Below are positions 43,227-52,406 of a DNA stretch of 64,000 bases, piece after piece. This DNA is from Marispirochaeta sp963667435 (GTDB taxonomy: Bacteria; Spirochaetota; Spirochaetia; JC444; Marispirochaetaceae): NCBI GenBank assembly GCA_963667435.1, contig OY763414.1, forward strand, positions 186,001 to 250,000, read 5' to 3'. The stretch's first letter is position 1; each line of letters begins with the position of its first letter. The position numbers were made by a program, and so were the translations under genes. Under the pieces are notes generated by a model. It did not search any database. It had not been told where the DNA came from and saw only the letters and a list, made by a program, of their open reading frames with translations.

Positions 43227-43844
43227 AGAAGTTAAAAACCATTTGGGGGAATTTGTACGGGAAACTGTCGAAGAGACGTTGAATGCTATGTTAGAAGCTG
43301 AAGCCGAGCAACTACTCAATGCACAGAAACACGAAAGAAGCGCTGAACGGAAGGGATATCGTGCCGGTCATTATGACCGAAAGCTGTTGACCAAGGCTGG
43401 CGAAGTAACCCTTCAGATGCCAAAGCTAAAAAAGGTAACCTTCGAAACAGCCATTATCGAACGATACAAACGTCGGGAGATTTCCGTTGAAGAAGCGATG
43501 GTAGAAATGTACTTAGCAGGAGTGTCCGTACGGAGAGTCGAAGACATCACCGAAGCACTCTGGGGAGCAAAGGTGTCACCGGGAACGATCAGTAATCTCA
43601 ACAAGAAAATATACGAAGAGATCGAGAAGTGGCGAAACATGCCGCTTAAGAGTCATTACGCCTATGTGTATCTCGACGGGATATGGATGAAGCGTTCCTG
43701 GGCTGGTGAAGTGCGCAATGTCTCAGTTCTGGTTGCGATAGGCGTCAATGAGGAAGGGTTTCGGGAGATTATCGGGGTTGCCGAAGGGACCAAGGAAGAT
43801 AAGGATAGCTGGCAACGGTTCCTACGGTATCTCAAGGAGCGAGG

Positions 43845-45144
43845 AGACTGTAAATAAATTTGTGTAAAGTTCCAAATCTTTGTATAAGAAGAGAGGAGCT
43901 TTTATTTTGTACGACACAGAAGAATTCAATGAGCTGGCAGATAAGCTGGCCAAGAATCTGAAAACCCAGCAGGATGTCTCTGACATGACCAAGATGTTGG
44001 CCAAAGTCGCCATGGAACGAATCTTGGAAATTGAGATGGAAGAACATCTCGGAGAGAAGAAAGCAGGCCAGCGGCCATCAGGCAACTCAAGGAACGGGTA
44101 TTCTCAGAAAACTGTCAAAACAGAAAATGCTGAAATTGATCTGGAGATCCCCCGAGACCGGGACTCTTCCTTTGCACCGCAGCTGATCAAAAAGAACCAA
44201 CGCCGGACCGGTGATCTGGATAGCAAGATTCTGACCCTGTACGCCAAAGGAATGACCACCCGGGACATCACTGATACGTTCAAGGAAATGTACGATGTGG
44301 ATGTCTCTCCAGCCCTAATATCCAAGATTACCGATGGGGTGATGGATGAGGTCATTGCCTGGCAGAATCGTCCACTGGACACCGTTTATCCCATTGTCTA
44401 TCTGGATTGCATTGTCATCAAAGTACGCGAGAATAAGCGGGTCATCAATAAAAGCGTATATCTTGCTTTAGCCGTTAATACTGAAGGCCTGAAGGAACCT
44501 TTAGGCCTCTGGATTGCCGAAACAGAAGGCGCCAAGTTCTGGATGAATGTGCTTACAGAGCTGCAGAACAGGGGCGTCCAGGATATCTTCATTGCCTGTT
44601 TAGATGGTCTTACCGGCTTCCCTGAAGCGATCGCTACCGTTTATCCCAAAACCAAAGTGCAGCTTTGTATTGTCCATCAGGTACGGAACTCAGTGAAGTT
44701 TGTCTCGTACAAGGACCGGAAATCTGTGACCGCTGATTTAAAGAAGATTTACAGCTCAATTTCAGAACAGGAAGCCAGACGGGAGCTGGATCTGTTCGCT
44801 GAAAAGTGGGATTCACAGTACCCCTCGATTAGTGCAGGCTGGTACCGTAATTGGGAGAATCTGATTACTTTATTTGATTACCCGGATGAAATCCGCAGGA
44901 TTATCTACACGACTAATGCCATTGAATCGGTGAATAGCGTGATACGAAAATCCATCAAGAATCGGAAGATCTTCCCTAATGACGGATCTGCGCTTAAAAT
45001 AATTTATCTGGCTATTGAGCAGGCCTCCAGGAAATGGTCTATGCCGCTTCGGAACTGGAAGCCTGCCATGAATAGGTTTGCCATCGAATACGACGGGCGA
45101 TTTTAAATTGGAAATGAGCTTTACACAAAAAATTTTACAGGCTC
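43845..45144 (+). mobile_element. IS256-family element C
   Basis: 1300 bp. Left end AGACTGTAAATAAATTTGTG, right end complement GAGCCTGTAAAATTTTTTGT, both followed by GTAAAG-type sequence. Flanked by a 9-bp target duplication GGAGCGAGG (43836-43844 and 45145-45153), as expected for IS256. Sits in the middle of the element A transposase, same orientation. Confidence 0.95.
43907..45106 (+). CDS. IS256-family transposase (element C)
   Basis: 399 aa from TTG 43907, with AGGAGC 7 nt upstream; an earlier in-frame TTG at 43880 precedes that site. Motifs: ISRm3/IS256 type, D in YPIVYLDCIVIKVRENK, D in IFIACLDGLTGFPEAI, E in TTNAIESVNSVIRKSIKNRK, KWSMPLRNWKPAMNRFAIEY at the C-terminus. Full length, likely functional. 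Remnants of close relatives are at 4513-4802 and 62274-62466. A short stem AAAGTTCC/GGAGCTTT covers its SD. Confidence 0.93.
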   Translation: MYDTEEFNELADKLAKNLKTQQDVSDMTKMLAKVAMERILEIEMEEHLGEKKAGQRPSGNSRNGYSQKTVKTENAEIDLEIPRDRDSSFAPQLIKKNQRRTGDLDSKILTLYAKGMTTRDITDTFKEMYDVDVSPALISKITDGVMDEVIAWQNRPLDTVYPIVYLDCIVIKVRENKRVINKSVYLALAVNTEGLKEPLGLWIAETEGAKFWMNVLTELQNRGVQDIFIACLDGLTGFPEAIATVYPKTKVQLCIVHQVRNSVKFVSYKDRKSVTADLKKIYSSISEQEARRELDLFAEKWDSQYPSISAGWYRNWENLITLFDYPDEIRRIIYTTNAIESVNSVIRKSIKNRKIFPNDGSALKIIYLAIEQASRKWSMPLRNWKPAMNRFAIEYDGRF

Positions 45145-45741
45145 GGAGCGAGGTCTGGAGACTGTCGCCATGTTCATCTCCGACAAATCCTTAGGTCTGG
45201 TCGAGTCAATACCAGAGTTTTATCCAGAGGCTCGCTGGCAGCGCTGTGTGGTCCATTTCTACCGAAACGTATTCAGTTTTGTTCCTCACGGTAAAGTAAA
45301 AGAAGTCGCGACAATGCTGAAAGCAATACATGCTCAAGAGAATAAAGAAGAAGCCATCCGAAAAAAAGATCTCATTGCCCAGAAGCTCACAGATATGAAA
45401 CTGCATAAAGCGGCTGCTCTGGTTCGGGATGGATCAATCGAAACCTTTTCGTATTATAACTTCCCGGTTGAGCATTGGAAAAGAATCAGGACTAATAATG
45501 GTCTTGAAAGAATCATGCGAGAAATTAGAAGGAGGACCAGAGTCATCGGTTCCTTTCCCGATGGAGAATCTGCCCTGATGCTGGTCGCGGCCCGGCTGCG
45601 TCACATCTCCGGTTCGACATGGAGTGAACGGAAGTATCTGAATATGGACCTGCTGATTGATTACGATCGGGAGGATCAAGTCTCTTAAGTAAATTCTACA
45701 GATTGAGGCAAAAAGAATTTGCGCAAGATTATTGACACTAC

Positions 45742-45897
45742 CTATTCAATATTAACTCCAATATTCTTTAATTCTTGATGCTGGTCAAGATCAATAGTAA
45801 GCACATCATTTTGTAATGTGGCAACATTCATCATTTGAGATTTTGGAGCTGATACTGTAAATTGTTTTATTACATAAACTATATCTATTCTGTGCAT
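45742..45897 (-). CDS. Small protein (51 aa) downstream of the DUF6161-like gene
   Basis: MHRIDIVYVIKQFTVSAPKS opens the protein and LDQHQELKNIGVNIE ends it. The ATG is 5 bp after the stop of the split membrane gene and the stop lies about 4 bp from the IS256 nest, so it is an intact small operon member. Strand-rich composition, no Cys, no membrane helix. No family known to me. Confidence 0.5.
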   Translation of the reverse strand: MHRIDIVYVIKQFTVSAPKSQMMNVATLQNDVLTIDLDQHQELKNIGVNIE

Positions 45898-46427
45898 ATC
45901 GTCTATTTTATATTTTTGAGTATATTACTCAATACACTTTCAGGAATTGCAGGCGTAGAGTCACCTTTTAATAGCCCTGTTTCTGCGCGGCTAAATAATG
46001 CTTGAATTATGATTTCCCTATGTTTTTCATCAATGACATTTTCTGATAACAACGAAAGGTATTGATGAGTTAATTGGAGACGTTCATTTGCATCCCTCGA
46101 AAGATGAAATGAACTTAATACCAGTCTAATTGAAATGCGTAACAGATAAAATAAAGATGAAAACATTAATGCTAGTACAATTGTCCACTTTATAGCATTT
46201 TCAACTACTAATTTATCACCGCTGAATATTTGTTCAGGAAATTTTTTAATTAAAACTATGCATATAGCAACAATTACACCAGTAAGTAAAGTACTGATTA
46301 TGCTCCAAGTAATTCCCGAGCACCTATATTTATCCCGAAAATCTTCCCAATATTTTGCAGGTGTCAACACCGGAATGAAATTGCAGTTTTTCACCGGAGC
46401 TAAATTGCAGACTTCCGGCAAAATTTT

Positions 46428-47189
46428 TTAGAAGCCAACGGCTCCAATTTTCATTCTATCCTTCATGCGATACGAATCTCCCTTTAAGCTTACTACATGT
46501 GAATGATGCAGAAGTCGGTCCAGCGTAGCAGTTGCTACAGCATCATCAGTCATAATTTCTCCCCACTTTCCAAAGGTTTTGTTTGAAGTAAGGATGATGG
46601 AGCCACGCTCATACCGGGTATTGATGAGCTGGAAGAATAATGCAGCCTGCTCTGAATTCAGGTTCTCGTAACCAACTTCGTCGATCAGCAGAACATGGGG
46701 TTTCCCAAACCAGGTCAGCTTGTTCTTGAGTCGCCCCTGGTCCCGGGAACGCTGTAATCGTTCCAAGAGATCCAGGCAGCTGATGAAGTATGCAGTGTAG
46801 CCATTTAAACAGGCCTTCTGCCCTAAGGCCGTCATAAGGTGCGTCTTTCCCAGTCCGCTTGGTCCAAGGAGAATGATGTTTTCCTTGCGTTCAATAAAAG
46901 CAAGCGTGGACAGCTCATTAAACTGTTTCTGGGTAAGCCCGCCCTTGGGCCAGGTTAGATCGAACTCGTCCAGTGTTTTACTGTGCGGAATTCCTGAGAC
47001 CTTAAGCCGTGTCCTTGCCATCCGCTCCTTGCGCGGGATGAGCTCCAGGTCAATAAGTTCACCAATGGCTTCGATGAGCGGTGCTTCCTGATTTACCTGG
47101 CTCGAGAGAAAGCTTTCCAGCCCTGCCGCCATGAAGCTTAAGCCAAGCTCTTCCATGCGGGATATAATCATTTCGTGCCGTTCATTCAT
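46428..47189 (-). CDS. istB: IS21 helper ATPase IstB
   Basis: 253 aa. DnaC-like AAA+ ATPase that directs the transposase. Walker A LLGPSGLGKTHLMTALG (~107-115), Walker B VLLIDEVGYENL (~170), sensor ILTSNKTFGKWGEI. Starts ATGA overlapping istA. Complete. Confidence 0.95.
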   Translation of the reverse strand: MNERHEMIISRMEELGLSFMAAGLESFLSSQVNQEAPLIEAIGELIDLELIPRKERMARTRLKVSGIPHSKTLDEFDLTWPKGGLTQKQFNELSTLAFIERKENIILLGPSGLGKTHLMTALGQKACLNGYTAYFISCLDLLERLQRSRDQGRLKNKLTWFGKPHVLLIDEVGYENLNSEQAALFFQLINTRYERGSIILTSNKTFGKWGEIMTDDAVATATLDRLLHHSHVVSLKGDSYRMKDRMKIGAVGF

Positions 47190-48478
47190 GAGGCTTCCCC
47201 GACACTGAACAGTTTTTCATGCTGATAGGGAGAACGCACATCTACGTCTGTTTTTGGAATAACCCGCCTTCTGGACTTGGGAATGCTATACTGTTTTTGC
47301 CATAATTCCCTAAGCGCCTGGGTATGCTCAGGCAGGTAGTACCGCATGTTCCGTTCATCGTGATTTATGGCAAACGTACGGATGGATACTTCTCCTACAG
47401 TTATTTCGGCCTGATGACACAGAGGATCAATACGGACAGTAAGCTGCTCACCGATATACTTCGGCGGAACGCTGTACCAGTTGTTCTTAACCCGTACCAG
47501 GGACTCCCCAGAGACACGTACAGCGGTACTGTGACGGCAATCGAAGGTCTGCTCTGGTAATGGTGTAAGGAATGGCTTCTCGTGGGAAAATCGCTCATTC
47601 CGGGTTTCATCAAGACCATTAATCTTCTTCTGACAGATCCTATCAGTCCAGTGCAACACAGCTTCGCTTAGCTCATCCAGCACAACGGGAAATGCTTTAT
47701 GCTCAATCCAGAAGTTGTGCTCGTAGAAGTGAATAAACCGCTCTACCTTGCCTTTGGTCTGTGGTCGCCGCACCTGGCAGCGACGTGGAGTAAATCCATA
47801 ATGCCGAGCCAGAGAGAGAAGATGTTTGTTCGGTACCCATTTCTCTAAAGAAGTTGAGTAGATAAAAGCGGTCTTCATATTGTCGTACAGGATCTCTTGC
47901 GGTACTCCGCCAAAGTACTGAAATGCAAGAACATGGCACATCAGGACCGTTGCTTGGTCCATACTTGTGGTGTGCATGACAAACGGCTTGCGGGAATAGC
48001 CGAACACCATCACAAATGCGTAGAGCTTCTTCCAGCTACCATCTACCAGGCGGTTTCCTAACTCCTTCCAGTCGACCTGTGCCTGGAACCCCGGTTCTGT
48101 TTCAAAGCGGATAACTGCCTTCCGATTAATCTCGGCTGCTTTCTTTGCTGCATAGTCCCTAAGGATGGTAATACCGCCTTGGTATTTTTGTTTTCGTAAA
48201 TTACGGAGAAGGACTTCCCGATTGAATGACGGATCATCCTCGAGTATAGTATCGATGTAGGGTTTGAAGGGATCAAGCTTGCTTGGATAATCCCGTTTTT
48301 TTCGGGGGCGAGAGGGCTCTGCCAGGTAGTAGTGAATCATGCGTTCACTCTTCCGGAGGGCTTCTGCGATATCTTTTATCTTCTTGCCCTGTTGTTTCAA
48401 CATCTGTGCTTCATGCATCAGTAACTCCAGCATTGTAGGGCGTACTCCTTGTTTTTTTGATTGTTTGCTTACAACCAT
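47186..48478 (-). CDS. istA: IS21 transposase IstA
   Basis: 430 aa. N-terminal HTH (MLKQQGKKIKDIAEALRKSE), then a DDE domain: D in FQAQVDWKELGNRLVDG, D in GVPQEILYDNMKTAFIY, E in RPQTKGKVERFIHFYEHNF. C-terminal beta-barrel (NNWYSVPPKYIGEQLTVRID). Complete and in frame with istB, so the element may be mobile. Confidence 0.95.
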   Translation of the reverse strand: MVVSKQSKKQGVRPTMLELLMHEAQMLKQQGKKIKDIAEALRKSERMIHYYLAEPSRPRKKRDYPSKLDPFKPYIDTILEDDPSFNREVLLRNLRKQKYQGGITILRDYAAKKAAEINRKAVIRFETEPGFQAQVDWKELGNRLVDGSWKKLYAFVMVFGYSRKPFVMHTTSMDQATVLMCHVLAFQYFGGVPQEILYDNMKTAFIYSTSLEKWVPNKHLLSLARHYGFTPRRCQVRRPQTKGKVERFIHFYEHNFWIEHKAFPVVLDELSEAVLHWTDRICQKKINGLDETRNERFSHEKPFLTPLPEQTFDCRHSTAVRVSGESLVRVKNNWYSVPPKYIGEQLTVRIDPLCHQAEITVGEVSIRTFAINHDERNMRYYLPEHTQALRELWQKQYSIPKSRRRVIPKTDVDVRSPYQHEKLFSVGEAS

Positions 48479-49417
48479 TACAAGGCGGTACTGCCCTTTT
48501 TTTCAAGCCGGAGTCTGCAATTTCATTCCGGTGATTTCCTGCAATTTAGCACCGGTGGCGACAGCAGGACCTTCGAGCCTTAATTTTTCTTTATATAATT
48601 TTTCAAGATCAGTTAAGTTGTCTATTTTTTCTTTATAAGCGGTATCAATTTCCTTGTTTAAATCTTGATGCTTTTTAATTAAATTTGTTGTTTCCTCATC
48701 ATTTTTGTTCTGTAAGCTTTGAATTAGATTGTTATATTCATTTTGCATTGTACTAATATCTTTTTGATATTCTTGGAAAAAATTAGTCATATCTTCATAT
48801 AAAGATTCTTTTTCCTCTGTTAAATGTTTAAACTCATACTTAAAAAAGTGAGCTTGGATTGCTCCTCGAAGATGAAATGTATTCTCGATTCTACTGCCAT
48901 CGCTAAGATAATATGAAAAAAAACCATCAGCTGTATCTGGATTTTCTTCATATAACTTTTTGAGTTGTTTACCTAATGTAGTCATGGAAGAAATTACAAA
49001 TGGATTTCGTTGTTTTATTAATCGGTTGAATTGTTGAATGGTAGCAGTTTGGTGATTTAAGTCTTCATATGTTAAATCACTATTTTTCTCTTTATTTATA
49101 ATATGCTCTAATGTAGAACTCTGATTCAATAACTGCTGGTAGTATTTAATAATGCCTGATAGCTTACCCTTGTTGCAGTGATTCCAAAATTCCTTTTCAT
49201 TCTTAATATATCCAAACAAACTATCAAGGTTTCTAAACTTTTTGGTTCTACCTTCCGGAGTGAGTTGTATTTCTTTTTCAATAGAATCATTAATTAAAGG
49301 ATTTACATTTGCTTTCATTTGATAATTCTCCTTTCAGACTCTTATTTATTTGGAATATCCCCATGGAAGAATATTGCATTCTTTGGTTTGTAGTTAGTGG
49401 GCATAGTTTTGCTCATC

Positions 49418-49933
49418 CTATTCTGCAGATACCATAACAAAATCAATGGAGGAGAGCAGGGCTGCATGATCTCGTACGTATTGCTTTATCTCAACAATTT
49501 CGTTTTCTGAAAGAGGGTAGTTTCTTACAGCAGCTAATATCGATTTATCTCGGCAGAACAGATAGTCGATGTCAATACCTATATCCGGTATATTTATTTT
49601 ATTGCTTTCTATTGTAACTTCAAAACTATATACATCCATGATTTTGCTACCGACACCAACATATTTGTATTCTATTAAATATGCTCCAGCGGGTAGAGTA
49701 AAGATGTGAATGCGTTCATTCGCTGATATTACTATATTCTCTAATACTGGCTTAAGAGTATCTGCTTCATAGAAACGGAAAATAAAATTCCCAACATCAG
49801 GGATCTCATTCTTTTCCCAGTGTTTGATTTTAATAGGTAACCATCCAACATTTTCATATTTCGTTGTAGGAGACGTAGAACAAGAAAATAGTAGTCCGAT
49901 AAACAATAGGAAGAATAGTAAATATTTTTTCAT
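49418..49933 (-). CDS. Lipoprotein of unknown function
   Basis: 171 aa. Signal peptide KKYLLFFLLFIGLLFSCSTS with lipobox LLFSC (Cys ~18). Mature part is strand-rich (PAGAYLIEYKYVGVGSKIMD), possibly a small beta domain, then an acidic helical end. Same strand as the DUF6161-like gene, 99 bp upstream of it. AT-rich like its neighbours. No family known. Confidence 0.7.
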   Translation of the reverse strand: MKKYLLFFLLFIGLLFSCSTSPTTKYENVGWLPIKIKHWEKNEIPDVGNFIFRFYEADTLKPVLENIVISANERIHIFTLPAGAYLIEYKYVGVGSKIMDVYSFEVTIESNKINIPDIGIDIDYLFCRDKSILAAVRNYPLSENEIVEIKQYVRDHAALLSSIDFVMVSAE

Positions 49934-50209
49934 ACAAGAAATCCTTCATTTTTTAGCTTTGGCTGCTTCAACTGGTGGTTTTATACAATTTATCTATTCA
50001 GAATGTATCTGATTTCTTTAGTTATTATCAAAATCGACTGATGCTATTTGCAATGAAATTGAATTTTATCAACTATATCGTCTTCGCTAAACCAAAAGTT
50101 AGTATTCATGAGAACCTTATTTTTGGCAATAACGATATTACGATATGTTCTGTTCATCCTAACCTGAATTCTGCTTATGAGCTCTTATATCACCTCCTTT
50201 TTTCATACA

Positions 50210-50464
50210 TTAGAAAAGATAATTCTTATATTCATAATCTTCTTCTGAGAAATATTTCTCGTATTTATCTCCGAAGTCTTTCACCAACTTTTCTCTTAAC
50301 TTTTTCATATTTCGGTTGACTTCTCTTAGATCTATAAGTTCTCTCTCTGCTACTTTCATCATATATTCATGCCCTTGTATCCTTTCTCGAAGCATGGCAC
50401 ATCTTATTAAAAGAATAACGATAAAGGAGAGATTCAAAATTCCAAAAATGATTGCTCCATCCAT
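50210..50464 (-). CDS. Small membrane protein with cytoplasmic coiled coil
   Basis: 84 aa. One N-terminal transmembrane helix (IIFGILNLSFIVILLIRCAM) followed by a charged helix (AERELIDLREVNRNMKKLRE, FGDKYEKYFSEEDYEYKNY). No motif. Sits between candidate attC-like gaps in the same-strand gene string. The gap to the lipoprotein gene (49934-50209) has no convincing gene. Confidence 0.5.
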   Translation of the reverse strand: MDGAIIFGILNLSFIVILLIRCAMLRERIQGHEYMMKVAERELIDLREVNRNMKKLREKLVKDFGDKYEKYFSEEDYEYKNYLF

Positions 50465-50515
50465 ATCCTAAATCCTCAAAATATGTATGAGTTGTTTATT
50501 ACTTCCTATTGAGCT

Positions 50516-50666
50516 GCAAAACAATAAGCTGGCGCTGTTTCTGCGATAGCTATACTCCATTTTACCACGTTTCTGCTTTGAATTGCTCATGAAAAGCAAT
50601 CTGATCATATCTTTACTGTACAAAGTATCACAATAAGCATATCAACTCCGTTTGGTGGTTATACCG
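50516..50666 (-). repeat. attC-like gap element 4 (weak)
   Basis: On the minus strand GTATAAC (50660-50666) starts 5 bp after the stop of the 50671 gene, and GTTTTGC (50516-50522) precedes the next gene. Orientation agrees with elements 1-3, but the arms pair poorly. Listed as weak. Confidence 0.2.
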
Positions 50667-50670
50667 TATA

Positions 50671-51372
50671 TTAGTCACTACTATACTGATAGGATAATTG
50701 TTCCGGGACATCTTCCCATACTCTTTTTATCGCTGAAGCATAAGAAAATAGTGATTCGGAATTAATATTCAAGGTTTCTTCCAATAGTGTTGTCCTATAC
50801 AAGTTCATCAAGTCAGTATCATCAGCGTTAACAAATAGGCTCCCATTCCTTTCTCTTAATTCTTGCTCTGATCTACCATGCCCATGCTTTATAACATTGC
50901 ATAATAATCTTAGTTCATCCAAAATAGGCCAATCATTTAAAGATTCAAAATCAAATCCGAAGTCTCTATACAAATTGGTGATATCATTATATTTATCGAT
51001 GAATGAACTAAATTCAACATGTACATACCGTCGAATCTCATCGTATAAGAATATACGCATTTGCTGATGATAGAATTCAAATAAAGTGGCATGCCATGAA
51101 GCTGTAGCAGTATACAATCCTAATCTTAGCATATTGTATTTTCTAAAACCGTATTCATGTGCTAGTTCAGCCATATCAGAACCATCAATATATTCATCAG
51201 TAGGTGTGGACATTATTTCATTAAAATATTGCTCTGCAGCTTCATTTGCTTCTGCACCAATATCTTGAAATTGCGGAAGTATTTTTTGTAAATATGGAGC
51301 AATAAAATCATCAATCTGATTTTTATGAAGTTCCTTTCGTATAGGGTGCAAAAATATCCAAATGTCTCTCAT
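50671..51372 (-). CDS. Protein of unknown function, defence-island context
   Basis: 233 aa from ATG 51372 (AAAGGGG upstream; an earlier TTG at 51390 is possible). All-helical, acidic; noteworthy segments are MLRLGLYTATASWHATLFEF, FYHQQMRIFLYDEIRRYVHV and LRLLCNVIKHGHGRSEQELR. The last has the look of HEPN/AbiV-like or MAE-28990-type helical proteins (an N/IKHG pattern), but no catalytic R-x4-H is clear. It neighbours two nuclease-like genes on the same strand. Confidence 0.6.
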   Translation of the reverse strand: MRDIWIFLHPIRKELHKNQIDDFIAPYLQKILPQFQDIGAEANEAAEQYFNEIMSTPTDEYIDGSDMAELAHEYGFRKYNMLRLGLYTATASWHATLFEFYHQQMRIFLYDEIRRYVHVEFSSFIDKYNDITNLYRDFGFDFESLNDWPILDELRLLCNVIKHGHGRSEQELRERNGSLFVNADDTDLMNLYRTTLLEETLNINSESLFSYASAIKRVWEDVPEQLSYQYSSD

Positions 51373-51408
51373 TGTGTTATCCCCTTTCAATACATCAAAA
51401 TTTTATCG

Positions 51409-51494
51409 GTATAACATCTTATTAAGCTTCCGCATATTCTTGCCCAAGCAAGAACCGTGACAGTAGGTTTGTCTGATACAATTGTTGGTTATGT
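51409..51494 (-). repeat. attC-like gap element 3
   Basis: On the minus strand ACATAAC (51488-51494) 20 bp after the stop of the 51515 gene and GTTATAC (51409-51415) 37 bp before the next start, with a central hairpin TTCTTGC/GCAAGAA. The end boxes resemble the VCR-type attC boxes (R'' ..TAAC, R' GTTATGC). Suggestive only. Confidence 0.3.
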
Positions 51495-51514
51495 GTACAT
51501 CAATTTCTAAATAT

Positions 51515-52297
51515 TTAATGTTTGACTATCCGTACAACGACATCCGATGATGTTTCAATCATATTGGTATAAGTATCAATATCTCGAATAAATCCAACAT
51601 CATAAATTAGAAAAACTATATTTGGAAAGCTTTGTTTATATGCTACGATATCATCATTTATTTCTGCGATTATTTCTTTTATTCTATTTTCTCGATTACA
51701 TAACTTAATTTCTACAGCCAAGCCGATTTTCTTAAACGTAAAGTCTGGAATATAGTTTTTTGCTGAATATTCGATATGTTCCTTTTCTCGCGAATAACTT
51801 ATTTCAGACCCAATAAGTATATCCTCAAATTTATCTTGCACTTCTCTTTCATTTTCTGGTGTTTTTCTTATAGTCTTACGGAGTTGCTTTTCAGCGAAGC
51901 CTATTATTTTCAATATTTCACTTGCTTCGGCTTTTGTATTCATACCATCATACACTTCTTCAATTGTAGAACTTTCTAAGTAATCTTTAGCTGAAAGTAA
52001 CATTCCCTTTGCAGAATCTAATTTCCTAACATACGCATCTTGATGCCTTCTATCAATTGCATCTTGGAAATCATATGTACCTGTGACTACAAAAGATCCG
52101 GTTTCATGCCATGTTATATGAGCAAAACTTAAGTAAAATCTTGAATTTGCACCAAACACATCTTCTAAAAACTGTAATGCATTAATAAACCACCTTACAT
52201 GCTCTGCCGAATTCCTATTATTATTTCTGAGCTCATAAATCTTGTCTATTAATTTATCGATTTCAGCAAGTGCCAGTGTTTTATCCCAGTTTTTCAT
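51515..52297 (-). CDS. PD-(D/E)XK nuclease-domain protein
   Basis: 260 aa from ATG 52297 (GAGG upstream). N-terminal helical region (~1-140) with YELRNNNRNSAEHVRWFINA. C-terminal nuclease-like core: IEYSAKNYIPDFTFKKIGLA then VEIKLCNREN, i.e. D...ExK (~215-230), followed by EIIAEINDDIVAYKQSFPNI, the QxxxY-like helix. This is the arrangement of restriction-endonuclease-fold proteins common in defence islands. Exact target unknown; neighbour 52491 is a second such nuclease. Confidence 0.75.
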   Translation of the reverse strand: MKNWDKTLALAEIDKLIDKIYELRNNNRNSAEHVRWFINALQFLEDVFGANSRFYLSFAHITWHETGSFVVTGTYDFQDAIDRRHQDAYVRKLDSAKGMLLSAKDYLESSTIEEVYDGMNTKAEASEILKIIGFAEKQLRKTIRKTPENEREVQDKFEDILIGSEISYSREKEHIEYSAKNYIPDFTFKKIGLAVEIKLCNRENRIKEIIAEINDDIVAYKQSFPNIVFLIYDVGFIRDIDTYTNMIETSSDVVVRIVKH

Positions 52298-52406
52298 TCG
52301 CAATACCTCATCTATTTTTATAACAATTTCGCAAAGCTAATTGCTACATTAGGACTGTAAAACTTCGACAGTGTTTGCCTTGCCCCGCCTATGTCCACAT
52401 ACATTT

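Larger units (their letters stand above)
41836..45688 (+). pseudogene. Transposase of element A, split into three pieces
   Basis: Pieces: 41836-41875, 43235-43844 and 45154-45688. Joining them while removing one copy of each target duplication gives exactly 1185 nt, an open 394-aa frame starting MNSKIIEINEEEVKNHLGEF and ending DLLIDYDREDQVS. It carries IS256/Mutator motifs: D in YVYLDGIWMKRSW, D in FISDKSLGLVES, E in GLERIMREIRRRTRV. The homologous intact protein is at 62464-63726. An ORF start at 43177 is an artefact of the inserted element B end. It was an active-looking gene until interrupted. Confidence 0.9.
41745..45737 (+). mobile_element. IS256-family element A, carrying two more IS256-family elements inside
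   Basis: Outer inverted-repeat core CTTGCGCAAATT (41751-41762) and AATTTGCGCAAG (45716-45727). Its transposase gene is broken at two points by complete elements B (41876-43226) and C (43845-45144). Without them the element would be ~1.3 kb, normal for the family. Exact outer ends and target duplication are uncertain. Confidence 0.8.
46362..48563 (-). mobile_element. IS21-family element
   Basis: 2202 bp with TGT...ACA ends and the multiple internal repeats typical of the family: the motif CACCGGAATGAAATTGCAG / ACCGGTGCTAAATTGCAG recurs near both termini. Flanked by a 5-bp duplication GCAGG (46357-46361 and 48564-48568). Carries istA and istB overlapping by 4 bp. Confidence 0.95.
45903..49318 (-). 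pseudogene. DUF6161-like coiled-coil membrane protein, split by an IS21 element
   Basis: N-terminal part 48564-49318 and C-terminal part 45903-46356. Removing the IS21 and one 5-bp duplication gives exactly 1209 nt, an open 402-aa frame across KEKLRLEGPAKYWEDFRDKY. The N-terminal ~250 residues are charged and coiled-coil rich (EYNNLIQSLQNKNDEETTNL). Two transmembrane helices follow (WSIISTLLTGVIVAICIVLI and WTIVLALMFSSLFYLLRISI), then a C-terminal ANERLQLTHQYLSLLSENVI, IIIQALFSRAETGLLKGDST, which I associate with DUF6161. Good SD (AGGAG) before ATG 49318. Function unknown. Confidence 0.8.

Noticed and set aside
43177..43857. 226-aa transposase starting at 43177
   Set aside because: Its first ~19 codons are the end of element B; the true 5' end is at 41836 and the frame is then cut by element C.
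46362..46421. Start MPEVCNLAPVKNCNFIP for the C-terminal DUF6161-like piece
   Set aside because: Encoded by the other IS21 end; not a native start.
48503..48563. Residues VATGAKLQEITGMKLQTPA as the natural end of the N-terminal DUF6161-like piece
   Set aside because: These codons are IS21 terminal repeat sequence read through by chance.
50044..50157. 37-aa frame on the minus strand in the gap 49934-50209
   Set aside because: No good ribosome-binding site at its ATG and no recognisable features; a strong AGGAGGTGAT occurs nearby but has no start codon at a usable distance.
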